In this document: one piece after another, positions 1-6,947 of the stretch
Layout of the letters: each line of letters starts with the position of its first letter
How positions within the stretch are numbered: position 1 is the stretch's first letter
NCBI GenBank assembly: GCA_964542875.1
Contig: CAZIWA010000166.1
Location: 1 to 10,389 of the forward strand
Direction of reading: 5' to 3'
Length of the DNA stretch: 10,389 nucleotides
From: CAZGOM01 sp964542875
GTDB lineage: Bacteria > Planctomycetota > Phycisphaerae > Phycisphaerales > Phycisphaeraceae
Program-made: the position numbers and the translations under genes
Notes under the pieces: generated by a model
The model's input: only the letters and a program-made list of their open reading frames with translations
Told to the model about the DNA's origin: nothing
Database searches by the model: none

Positions 1-16
1 GAACTTATCGAAGCCC

Positions 17-44
17 CCCGATAACCCGAAAACCCGATACCCCG
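17..44. repeat. 8-nt tandem repeat, CCCGAWAA type
   Basis: Three and a half units with a period of exactly 8 nt start at 17, 25, 33 and 41: CCCGATAA, CCCGAAAA, CCCGATAC, then CCCG. It lies in the non-coding stretch before the first gene (1-229), where I see no other gene, RNA or convincing promoter. The array is too short and its period too small for CRISPR. Function unknown; it may be simple slippage or a member of a dispersed intergenic repeat family. Confidence 0.6.
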
Positions 45-229
45 GGTGCATGTGCGACAAATACCCCAAAGGCTTTTACCCTGTCTTAATCCCAGTCAAA
101 AAAAACTCCTCCGCCCACCTCCAAAAATGCTATATCAAACCTTGCGCCCAACCCTTGTTCACTGGTATGCTCACGCCCCGTATTAGTCTTGTCATCTCTC
201 AGACTACTCACCGTCGAAAGCAGCGGAAC

Positions 230-1021
230 ATGAACATGCGCACCATGCGTGGGTTTTCCTTGATCGAATTGCTCGTCGTCGTCGCCATCATCGGCGTCCT
301 TGCCGCCCTGGTTCTCCCCAGCATCGAAAACGCCAGGGAGGCCGCGCGTTTCGCCGTCTGCAAATCAAACCTCAGGCAACAGGCCGTCGCCGTCCACGCC
401 TACGCGCATGACTTTAAGAGCTACGGCCCCAGCGAGCTCAACTACAACAACGCCACGTCCATCAGTTGGGCGTGGCTGGTGAAGCTCGCCCCTTACCTCA
501 ACTCCGGCCCCGGCACCGCCAACTGGAACATCACCTCCCCCGCCAACCAGATGAAGGTTTTCCAATGCCCCAGCACCTGGGGCCGAATCTCCAGCATCCA
601 GACACGCTGCAGTTACGGCATGAACCTTGCCCTGGCCAGTGACTCCGGCTCCGCCAACGCCGACCCCTTCAAAACCAACGCCCCCATCCGGCTCAACGAT
701 CGGCTGCTGGAAGTGAAAACCGACCGGCTCTTCATGATCTCCGACGCCTGGGGCTACCTCGTCAGCAACAAGGGCCAGTGGGACCGGAGCATCATGGACC
801 CCACCATCCCTCTCCTGGACTATTACGACAAAGCCCACTACGTCCGCGGCCGCGCCGCCCAAGGCGGCAACGGCTTCCTTAACTTCGCCATGGCCGACGG
901 CCACGTCTTTGGCACCGGCAAAAACCAGCCCGACGTCTTCGGCTCCGGCTCCATCGGCACCACCTTTGTCTGGGTGAGCTACAAAAACAACCCCGCCGGC
1001 ATTTACACCGAAACCTGGTAA
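230..1021 (+). CDS. Type II pseudopilin-like protein with prepilin N-terminal methylation motif
   Basis: A 263-residue protein with a class III (prepilin) signal. A short basic leader MNMRTMRG is followed by FSLIELLVVVAIIGVLAALV. The expected prepilin peptidase cut is after Gly8, so mature Phe9 would be methylated; the conserved Glu lies at +5 (Glu13). The hydrophobic helix covers about residues 9-31. The globular part has NLRQ (47-50), FQCPS (111-115), SYGMN (128-132) and a late ADGH motif (222-225), the pattern of the PVC pseudopilin-like families (DUF1559 or H-X9-DG types). The spacing from His203 to the DG is longer than the canonical nine residues. The frame stays open upstream to an ATG at 50, but the start at 230 gives a normal short leader; ATGs at 236 and 245 are also possible and no clear ribosome binding site decides. 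No secretion ATPase or prepilin peptidase gene is nearby. Such proteins are membrane-anchored with the globular part outside; the exact role is unknown. Confidence 0.88.
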   Translation: MNMRTMRGFSLIELLVVVAIIGVLAALVLPSIENAREAARFAVCKSNLRQQAVAVHAYAHDFKSYGPSELNYNNATSISWAWLVKLAPYLNSGPGTANWNITSPANQMKVFQCPSTWGRISSIQTRCSYGMNLALASDSGSANADPFKTNAPIRLNDRLLEVKTDRLFMISDAWGYLVSNKGQWDRSIMDPTIPLLDYYDKAHYVRGRAAQGGNGFLNFAMADGHVFGTGKNQPDVFGSGSIGTTFVWVSYKNNPAGIYTETW

Positions 1022-1073
1022 CTCCTGCCATTTACCGCATCACCCTGACCAACCCCCAGCCCCCGGACCCTTC

Positions 1074-2057
1074 CTACACCGGCTGCCCCGCCACCATCAA
1101 TGTCACCGTCACCTTCGGCTGCGGCAGCGCGTCAAGCGGCACTACCTCCAGCCCCGCCTGCCGCCATCCCGCCATGCCATCAAGAATGGGGTTCGCCGTG
1201 AACCCCATTCTGCGCAGCTTCAGGCTTAGCGCCGTGCTGCTCACCTGGTTGGGGCAGTTGCAGTAAATGTAAATCGTCGTGCTCTTGGGCAGGCTCTGCG
1301 CGTGGGCCATCAATTCGGCAGCAAGGAACTTCCTCGCTCCCGGAATCGTAAACGGGTCCACCTCGTGGTCATGCGGGCCGCGGATATCCACGATCAGCAC
1401 AGTCGGGTCCGCCGCGTAGCGCGCCTGCACATCCTTGGCCGGCACCGACAGCCGCTTGGACTGGTAAATCATCCAGTGCCGCATGGTGAATTTCACCGCG
1501 ATGTAGACCACCACGATCGACACCAGAAACATCGTGATATTGCCTGACGCGCTGGAGACCAGTTCCAGCACTTCTTTGATCTGCCCCGCGAAGAAAAACC
1601 CGATCATGATGTAGAGCGACGAATAAAACGTCACTCCGCCCAGGTCGTACAGCACGAACTTTGAAAGCGGTTCCCCGTTGGCTCCCGCCGCCGGTGCCGA
1701 AAGCGTGCTCAGCCCCGGCACAAACCGTGAAAACAACATCGCCTTCAGCCCCCAGCGCTTAAAGCTGTTCTGCGTCCGCTGCACGCACGAATCCCGTTCC
1801 AGCGACACCCGGCACACGGATTTAAGCACCCCGGTCCCGTAATACCGCCCGATGTAGAACCAAACGATATCCCCCAGGCTCAACATCACAGGCGGCAATA
1901 TCGCCCCCGCCAATGGATGCACCCTCGCCCCTGCCAGCCCAGCCCCCACCAGCAGCAAAAGCGGCGCCAGCGGCACCGGCAGGCCCAGGCCGGCCAGGAA
2001 AATCAGCCCGTAAACCAGCGCTCCCCCTGCCGAAATGAGCTCAGAAATAAAGCCCAT
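1074..2057 (-). CDS. DedA/SNARE-associated family membrane protein with C-terminal rhodanese domain
   Basis: A 327-residue fusion. Residues about 1-195 are a DedA (SNARE-associated, VTT-type) membrane domain with hydrophobic segments near 10-45, 48-70, 135-158 and 174-192. Visible motifs are GDIVWFYIGRYYG (62-74) and FSRFVPGLSTLSAPAAGA (109-126). The second Arg of the classic R-F-x-P-G-x-R motif is Ser117, which from memory is normal for the rhodanese-fused subgroup. Residues about 205-307 are a cytoplasmic rhodanese domain with VLIVDIRGPHDHE (220-232), active-site loop YCNCPN (265-270, candidate catalytic Cys266) and GMAGWRQAGLEV. DedA proteins act in membrane lipid or ion homeostasis, some as lipid scramblases or flippases; rhodaneses carry sulfane sulfur. 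The joint function is not established. I chose the start at 2057 because of the strong GAAGGTGA site just upstream; an ATG at 2150 would add 31 non-membrane residues. The stop is TAG. The gene is convergent with the pseudopilin (52 bp gap) and divergent from the large secreted protein. Confidence 0.9.
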   Translation of the reverse strand: MGFISELISAGGALVYGLIFLAGLGLPVPLAPLLLLVGAGLAGARVHPLAGAILPPVMLSLGDIVWFYIGRYYGTGVLKSVCRVSLERDSCVQRTQNSFKRWGLKAMLFSRFVPGLSTLSAPAAGANGEPLSKFVLYDLGGVTFYSSLYIMIGFFFAGQIKEVLELVSSASGNITMFLVSIVVVYIAVKFTMRHWMIYQSKRLSVPAKDVQARYAADPTVLIVDIRGPHDHEVDPFTIPGARKFLAAELMAHAQSLPKSTTIYIYCNCPNQVSSTALSLKLRRMGFTANPILDGMAGWRQAGLEVVPLDALPQPKVTVTLMVAGQPV

Positions 2058-2062
2058 GCCAT

Positions 2063-2070
2063 TCACCTTC
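2063..2070 (-). promoter_or_regulatory. Ribosome binding site of the DedA-rhodanese gene
   Basis: Read on the minus strand the sequence is GAAGGTGA, 5 nt before the ATG at 2057. It is the best Shine-Dalgarno match in the window and decides between this start and the upstream in-frame ATG at 2150. Confidence 0.65.
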
Positions 2071-2093
2071 GTAAAACACCTGTTGCGCCAAAC

Positions 2094-2099
2094 ATTGTA
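2094..2099 (-). promoter_or_regulatory. Possible -10 element (TACAAT) of the DedA-rhodanese gene
   Basis: TACAAT on the minus strand matches the sigma-70 -10 consensus at 5 of 6 positions and would give a leader of about 30 nt before the start at 2057. I see no good -35 hexamer at the right distance (TTGCCA is only 9 nt upstream of it). This is a candidate only. Confidence 0.3.
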
Positions 2100-2259
2100 T
2101 CCGCTACATGGCAACCGACCCCACTCATCCCATTTTCCCTTTAGCACCACGCCGCTGCTTCAGTTCTTACTCCCTGAGGGCTGGAGGGTAAGGGCCACCC
2201 ATGCACCCCCTCATTGCAGCGACTTCTCACGCTTCTCCAAAAAACATCTGACGTCTAAC

Positions 2260-2289
2260 TTCATACATCTCATCCTCCCTGCGTATCAT
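2260..2289 (+). promoter_or_regulatory. Possible sigma-70 promoter of the large secreted protein
   Basis: TTCATA (2260-2265, 4 of 6 matches to TTGACA) and TATCAT (2284-2289, 5 of 6 matches to TATAAT) are separated by 18 nt. Transcription would start near 2296, some 43 nt before the preferred ATG at 2339. The -10 element overlaps the alternative ATG at 2288, which argues against that ATG being used. The rest of the divergent spacer 2058-2338 shows nothing else I can name. Confidence 0.35.
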
Positions 2290-2326
2290 GTCCATCAAAG
2301 CTACTTTTTTAACAGACCATTCCAGC

Positions 2327-2330
2327 AGGG
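2327..2330 (+). promoter_or_regulatory. Ribosome binding site AGGG before the secreted protein
   Basis: AGGG ends 8 nt before the ATG at 2339. The upstream in-frame ATG at 2288 has only pyrimidine-rich sequence before it. Together with the position of the signal peptide this favours the start at 2339. Confidence 0.45.
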
Positions 2331-2338
2331 TCACCAAC

Positions 2339-5300
2339 ATGCCTACCTTCCCGGGACACCAAGCCGCGCTTCTCATCTTCGCCTCCGCCTTGCTCGCCAC
2401 CCCTTCCGGCACCGCATTCGCCCAATACGACCCGCCCGCCCAAAGCCGGGCCATGCTTACGCCGACCTTTACCGACATCTCCGGCAAACCCGTCTCCGGC
2501 CTCACCCTCGCGCACACCAGGTCCGACGCCAAGTTCGTCACCGATGCCGCCGGCACCGTCACACTTTCTCAGCAATCCCAGCGAGGCTGGTACGACTTCC
2601 AATACGACAACCGCTCCTTCAAGGCATGGCTCTCTCCGTCCAGAGCCGCCCAGGACGCCATGCTCTCCGAGCCTGCCCGCTATAAATTCCCTCTCCCCGC
2701 CACCGGCCCCGCTTCCTTACCGGGGTCCTTGAACCTCCACGTTAAAGTCACCCTCCCCCAAGGCGGTCCCGCCTCCGGCGCGTGGGTCTGCGTCCACCGC
2801 TACCTCCGCCTGGATGAACCCGCGGACTGGTCCTGGCTCTGGGCCCAGGCCGACCAGAACGGCGTCGTCCAGCTCACCTTCCCCCGGCAAAACACCGCAC
2901 TCATCCCGAGCCCCGCCGCTCCTCTCTGGATTGACATTCAAGCCGTCACCCCCGGCAAAGATGGGCTGGACACCGGCATCCTCCGCCGCATTCCTGCCGT
3001 CTCCCCCACCGGCCAGCTCACCATCGACCTCCCTTTCACCGCGGACCCGCCACGCGCTCTTGAATCCGAGTGGACAAGCGGCCGCTCCATGACCTACGCC
3101 GAAATCCAGCAACGGCTCAACGTCTACCAATACCCTCCGGCTATCGACCATCCCGGCTTCACCCTCCCCTTTCGCCAAAACAGCATCCGCCCCGTCTGGT
3201 GGACCTTCGAAGCCCCTCGCCAGATCCCACCCGGCAAGTACTCTGCCAGCACCCCGATCCCCGGCTCAGGCGGCTCCTTCACCGTCACTGCCGCCACCGG
3301 CGCTCAGGTTCAGGCCAAGCAGCCGCCGCCCCAACCTGTCATCCCCACCTCCTCCGCCCCCGCCTCTGCCCCTTACCCTCCGCGTAAAGCCGGCTTCCGC
3401 AGGGTGCGCATCACCCTGGGCGATTCCTACACCACCATCAAAGACTTCAAATTCAAGCTCTCCGTCCCTGGTCAAAAATGGTCTCAGGTGCCGCCTCTGG
3501 TGGACTATCAATTCCACGCCGATATCCCCAAATCCATTGATCTCAAAGACGTCGTCATTGAACCCCTGGGCCTCGCGCCCGAAGTTCCCGCCTCCAGCCT
3601 CCTCATCACCCGCACGCAGCGGGAACTTGAATCTGACGCCTACTACGACTGGTCCGTCCGTTTCCACATCAATCGTTTTTCGCTCAACGGTTGCCGCGAC
3701 GCGCAACTCACCGACGCCCAGGGCCGCCCCATGGCCAATGTCGCCCTTGAACTCCAGGGCTTCACCCAAAAGCTGGTCCTCAAAACCAATTCGCAAGGCC
3801 GCTTCTACGATTCCGACATCAACTACAACTTCTTGGCCCTCCGCGCCACCCTCATCGCTCCCGGCCTTACCCCCATGCGTCTCGCCTCTTTCGGCGAAAA
3901 CCAATTAAACCAAAATCTTGGCCCTCGCTGGGATTCTTACGCCCCCTCCCTCGTGCGCCTCCCCGTCCTTCTCCAGCCCGACGCCGCCTCTGAGCCGCAC
4001 TTTTCCGGCCAGGTCACCGGCCCTGACGGTAAACCCGTCCCGGGCTGCGAAGTATGGGTCAACCGCGCCATCGCCCGCCCCGGCCAGTGGGCCCTTGCAG
4101 ACACCTCTTCCGGCGCCGGCATCCTCACCGACGCCCAAGGCGGCTTTACCTCCTGGCCCATCCAGCCCTGGCACGACCTGGCTCCCGAAAACCGCCAAAC
4201 CGTGAAATGGGCCTCCAACCGCCTCATCTACCCCTGGCCTCTCATGGCCGGCTACGCACCCACCTGGCTCGCCGTCGTCCGCCCACCCGCCGGCTCCGGC
4301 CTCGCCCCCGCCCTGGTCTCTCTCACCCCTGACGTTTCCCCCGTCCCCACCACCATTCAGCTTCAAAAATCCATCCCTGTCGCCCTGAGCATTCCCGCTG
4401 AGCCAAGGCCGGCCAACTTTTACGAAGACCGCCCATTCTCCATGTCCCTTTACTACCTGGATCCTCAGCTCAAAGCCTCCATGGACACGGGCCGGGACAT
4501 CTCCCGCATTCCCATCACGGCTTCGCTTCTGCCCGGCGCCTACCGGCTCGAAACCCCCACGCAATTCGCCGACACCGCGCTCATCAACGCCCAAACCTCT
4601 TCGCTGGTCATGCCCACGCTGCCCGCCCAGACCATCGTCACCGTCGGCGTAACCGCCGCCGCCACCGGCAAACCCGTCTCAAACGCCCTGGTATGCGCTT
4701 ACCCCCTGCAGCCCGGCAACTGGTCCGCCGCCACCTGGGACGCCCTGGCAAACCTCAAGCCTTCTGAAAAAATCACCCCGGACCTCGCCGCCGCCCTTGG
4801 CGTTCCCAAAGAAGCAGTGGCCGATCTTTACGTCACTTCCCCCCAGGGCTCCGCGGCCATCATCTCCGGCGCAAAAGACGCTCCACGCCTCAGCCCGCCT
4901 GAGGAAGTCTACGTCTATGCCAAGGGCTATGCCCCCATGAAATGCATCGTTCCCACCGGCCCCATCGCCCAGCCCGGCGGCCGCAATGTCGTGCTCGACT
5001 TCACCCTCACGCCCGCCGGTCGCGTACGCATTCTTCCCGCCAATCCGCGCCCCGTCGTCCCCATCACCGCGCCTTCCACCGTCTCTCAAACCGCCGAAAG
5101 GTCCGTCTGGTCCACCAGCTACGGCGAAGAAAACAATGCATGGTTCCTGCTGGAAGCAGCCCCCGCCGGCCCCACCACCATCACCGCATCCGACAAACCC
5201 ACCTACTACATCCCCCAGTTCCACTGGCCATCAGGCGCCGCGCTGCTTCTCCCGTCTGATATTCCCTTCAATATTCTTGGCTACTCCTACGGCACCGGCG

Positions 5301-5746
5301 ACTATCAAGTCTTCCGCAACATCTCCAACATGGGCTCTTATTCGATCACTCACTATCCCGCTCGTAGCCTTGTCACCTACGCCGGCTGGGACACCCCTCT
5401 GGAAATGACTTCCACTCCCGTCAAAGCCGCCACCTGGGACTTCACCGACGTCCAGCTCCATCCCCGTCCCAAAGCAAAGCTCGCCATCAGCGTGACGGAC
5501 CAAAGCGGCAATCTCCTCTCCAGCGCCCGCATCCGCCTGCGCCTCACGGACATCAGTTCCAGGAACCGGCTCGAAGACCGCACCACCGGCCCAAACGCAG
5601 CCTTTAATCTCCCCGTCGGCACCCGTATGTCCCTTGATGTGCTCTACCTCGACCGCGTCATCAGCCGTCCCGAATGGACCTTGGACGTCCCCAGCGACGC
5701 CAAAAACATCGGTCCCTTGACGCTCCAGATCAACACCGCCCCCTGA
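2339..5746 (+). CDS. Large secreted protein with repeated carboxypeptidase-regulatory-like beta modules
   Basis: A 1135-residue protein of unknown function. Residues 1-28 form a Sec signal peptide: hydrophobic core ALLIFASALLA, then an A-F-A cleavage site before QYDPP. There is no lipobox. The body is rich in beta-prone sequence and contains about six stretches like carboxypeptidase-regulatory-like (transthyretin/CNA-B-like) domains. Each has a G-x-P or similar turn followed by a beta strand: near residues 48 (GKPVSG), 142 (GGPASGAWVCV), 462 (GRPMANVALEL), 564 (GKPVPGCEVWV), 777 (GKPVSNALVCA) and 1057 (GNLLSSARIRL). Several are followed by a D-A-x-G turn typical of this fold. A Pro/Gln-rich linker lies at about 323-350. 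I see no catalytic motif, C-terminal transmembrane segment, LPXTG or PEP-CTERM anchor, so the protein is probably periplasmic or surface-exposed, perhaps structural or carbohydrate-binding. The start at 2339 gives a standard signal peptide; an ATG at 2288 would add 17 residues before it. A likely intrinsic terminator follows the gene. Confidence 0.85.
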   Translation: MPTFPGHQAALLIFASALLATPSGTAFAQYDPPAQSRAMLTPTFTDISGKPVSGLTLAHTRSDAKFVTDAAGTVTLSQQSQRGWYDFQYDNRSFKAWLSPSRAAQDAMLSEPARYKFPLPATGPASLPGSLNLHVKVTLPQGGPASGAWVCVHRYLRLDEPADWSWLWAQADQNGVVQLTFPRQNTALIPSPAAPLWIDIQAVTPGKDGLDTGILRRIPAVSPTGQLTIDLPFTADPPRALESEWTSGRSMTYAEIQQRLNVYQYPPAIDHPGFTLPFRQNSIRPVWWTFEAPRQIPPGKYSASTPIPGSGGSFTVTAATGAQVQAKQPPPQPVIPTSSAPASAPYPPRKAGFRRVRITLGDSYTTIKDFKFKLSVPGQKWSQVPPLVDYQFHADIPKSIDLKDVVIEPLGLAPEVPASSLLITRTQRELESDAYYDWSVRFHINRFSLNGCRDAQLTDAQGRPMANVALELQGFTQKLVLKTNSQGRFYDSDINYNFLALRATLIAPGLTPMRLASFGENQLNQNLGPRWDSYAPSLVRLPVLLQPDAASEPHFSGQVTGPDGKPVPGCEVWVNRAIARPGQWALADTSSGAGILTDAQGGFTSWPIQPWHDLAPENRQTVKWASNRLIYPWPLMAGYAPTWLAVVRPPAGSGLAPALVSLTPDVSPVPTTIQLQKSIPVALSIPAEPRPANFYEDRPFSMSLYYLDPQLKASMDTGRDISRIPITASLLPGAYRLETPTQFADTALINAQTSSLVMPTLPAQTIVTVGVTAAATGKPVSNALVCAYPLQPGNWSAATWDALANLKPSEKITPDLAAALGVPKEAVADLYVTSPQGSAAIISGAKDAPRLSPPEEVYVYAKGYAPMKCIVPTGPIAQPGGRNVVLDFTLTPAGRVRILPANPRPVVPITAPSTVSQTAERSVWSTSYGEENNAWFLLEAAPAGPTTITASDKPTYYIPQFHWPSGAALLLPSDIPFNILGYSYGTGDYQVFRNISNMGSYSITHYPARSLVTYAGWDTPLEMTSTPVKAATWDFTDVQLHPRPKAKLAISVTDQSGNLLSSARIRLRLTDISSRNRLEDRTTGPNAAFNLPVGTRMSLDVLYLDRVISRPEWTLDVPSDAKNIGPLTLQINTAP

Positions 5747-5773
5747 TCCCATTAAAACCCCGAGTCCGGATAG

Positions 5774-5807
5774 CGTGCTCTCGTTCGCATGAGCATGTCT
5801 TATTTTT
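5774..5807 (+). terminator. Probable rho-independent terminator after the secreted protein
   Basis: CGTGCTC (5774-5780) pairs with GAGCATG (5791-5797) as a 7-bp stem with one G-U pair and a 10-nt loop. It is followed directly by the T-rich tract TCTTATTTTT. It lies 27 nt past the stop of the large secreted protein and separates it from the dioxygenase gene. The stem is short, so efficiency is uncertain. Confidence 0.5.
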
Positions 5808-5852
5808 CCGTCAAATCCTTTTGCTCATCGTCAATTCCCTTAATCCCTGAAA

Positions 5853-5909
5853 TCTTCAATACCGCACCGGTTTAAATAGAGTCACATCCTGTCTCTTCAA
5901 TACCACCGG
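5853..5909. repeat. Direct repeat TCTTCAATACC upstream of the dioxygenase gene
   Basis: TCTTCAATACC occurs at 5853-5863 and again at 5894-5904, 41 nt apart. The first copy is followed by GCACCGG and the second by ACCGG, so the similarity runs on with a 2-nt gap. The second copy overlaps the ribosome-binding region. An A+T-rich TTTAAATA (5871-5878) lies between the copies and could hold a -10 element. This could be an operator pair or chance. Confidence 0.4.
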
Positions 5910-5917
5910 AGCACCCC

Positions 5918-6682
5918 ATGGACGCCAAAGCGATCGCAGCAAAATTCTGGGAAGACGGCTTTATCGTCATCCCTGGTTTCTTTGACGCCAGCCGCCTCTC
6001 CGAAATCGAATCTCACCTTACCCTCTACCTGAAAAACACTGTCCCCGACCTTAAGACCGGCGAAGTGTTTTACGAAGACCCGCCTTCCAAATCCATCAAA
6101 AGCCTCTTCGGCATGGCACGTCACGACGCATGGTTCGCCGCGCTCAGCCAGGACCCCGCTCTCATCGCCCTGATGAACGCCATCTTCCCGCAAGGCGGCC
6201 CTATCGAATGCGCCGACGTCGGCTACTTCGGCAAGCCCGCCCGCGATGGCTCCGTCACGCCCGCCCACCAGGACAACGGCTTTAGCTACCTCGAACCCGC
6301 CTGGTGCCTTAAGGCCTCCATCGGCCTTGACGAAGCCACCCTCGCCAATGGCGTCATGTTCTGCCAGAAGGGCTCTCACCGTCTTGGTGTTCTCCCGCAC
6401 GAGGCCTCCGGTGTCCTGGGCTTTAGCCAGAAGCTCTCCCGGGAGGTCGATAAAACCGCCTACCCCGAAGTCCCCTGTTTCATGCGCCCTGGCGATCTCA
6501 CCCTCCACCACACCGACACGGTCCACCGCAGCGAAGGCAACGCCTCCGACAAATCCCGCCGCATGCTCAGCATGATCTTCAAGAGCGCCAAGGCCGTCCG
6601 AAATCAGAAACTCTACGACCAAGTCGAAGCGGACCGCAAAAAGCTCTACTCCTCCAAAGGCCTGCCCACCGCCACCGTTTGA
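5918..6682 (+). CDS. Phytanoyl-CoA dioxygenase (PhyH) family Fe(II)/2-oxoglutarate oxygenase
   Basis: A 254-residue protein, within the usual 250-300 range of bacterial PhyH-family enzymes. The opening FWEDGFIVIPGFFDASRL (10-27) is the typical N-terminal motif of the family. The iron-binding facial triad is visible: His117 and Asp119 in TPAHQDNGF, and the distal His203 in VHRSEGN. Arg214 or Arg215 in DKSRR would bind the 2-oxoglutarate carboxylate. MFCQKGSHRLGVLPH (147-161) is the conserved G-S-H-x-x-G strand before the distal His. Family members hydroxylate varied small molecules (phytanoyl-CoA, ectoine, quorum signals, natural products), and nothing here fixes the substrate. There is no signal peptide, so it should be cytoplasmic. 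The start is supported by GGAG (5908-5911), 6 nt before the ATG. It is transcribed alone: a terminator candidate precedes it and a 265-bp gap follows. Confidence 0.92.
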   Translation: MDAKAIAAKFWEDGFIVIPGFFDASRLSEIESHLTLYLKNTVPDLKTGEVFYEDPPSKSIKSLFGMARHDAWFAALSQDPALIALMNAIFPQGGPIECADVGYFGKPARDGSVTPAHQDNGFSYLEPAWCLKASIGLDEATLANGVMFCQKGSHRLGVLPHEASGVLGFSQKLSREVDKTAYPEVPCFMRPGDLTLHHTDTVHRSEGNASDKSRRMLSMIFKSAKAVRNQKLYDQVEADRKKLYSSKGLPTATV

Positions 6683-6947
6683 ACGAAGTAAAAATCAACG
6701 CCATTGCCTGTCGCCCCGCTGCAAACCCAACGGCCGGCGCCTTGTCTATTGGCGCAAAGCGATAGCCCCGCAGAAGCTCTTACACGCGCCGACATCCACG
6801 CCACCCCACCCGTAACGATCCTCTCTGGCCAGACCCAGCCGCCAGCCCCTTCTTCAAATCTCACTTCATAATTCCCTCACCCCTTGCTACTTCATCTTGA
6901 TTAAGTTAAAAGTAAATCACCACAATTGATCTACTAGGGGTCATCTC
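6683..6947. other. Intergenic region between dioxygenase and pseudopilin 2
   Basis: No gene is recognisable in these 265 bp. A GCGCC...GGCGC inverted repeat near 6740-6760 has no T tract and is not a convincing terminator. The last 60 bp become A+T-rich (about 6884-6930) and contain weak promoter-like words (TTGCTA at 6884, TTGATT at 6897, CACAAT at 6921), but no good -35/-10 pair. The ribosome binding site TAGGGG ends at 6940, 7 nt before the next ATG. Confidence 0.5.

Noticed and set aside
17..44. CRISPR-like array
   Set aside because: The unit is 8 nt with no spacers and there are no cas genes.
50..229. Upstream extension of the first pseudopilin from an ATG at 50
   Set aside because: The frame is open, but the 60 added residues show no signal and would bury the prepilin leader, which must be short and N-terminal.
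2058..2150. Longer start of the DedA-rhodanese protein at 2150
   Set aside because: The extra 31 residues have no family-like features, and a strong ribosome binding site sits just before the ATG at 2057.
2288..2338. Start of the secreted protein at 2288
   Set aside because: It lacks a ribosome binding site, overlaps a candidate -10 element and would place 17 polar residues before the signal peptide.
2717..5752. Several long open frames antisense to the secreted protein (for example 3266-3904 and 3905-4594, minus strand)
   Set aside because: They are low-complexity Gly/Val/Glu/Asp-rich translations with no domains. They arise because C-ending codons on the + strand suppress stops on the other strand.
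5897..6622. Antisense open frame opposite the dioxygenase
   Set aside because: The + frame has a full PhyH motif set and a ribosome binding site; the antisense frame is a compositional shadow.
6735..6765. GCGCC/GGCGC inverted repeat as a terminator of the dioxygenase gene
   Set aside because: The stem is only 5 bp and no T tract follows on either strand.
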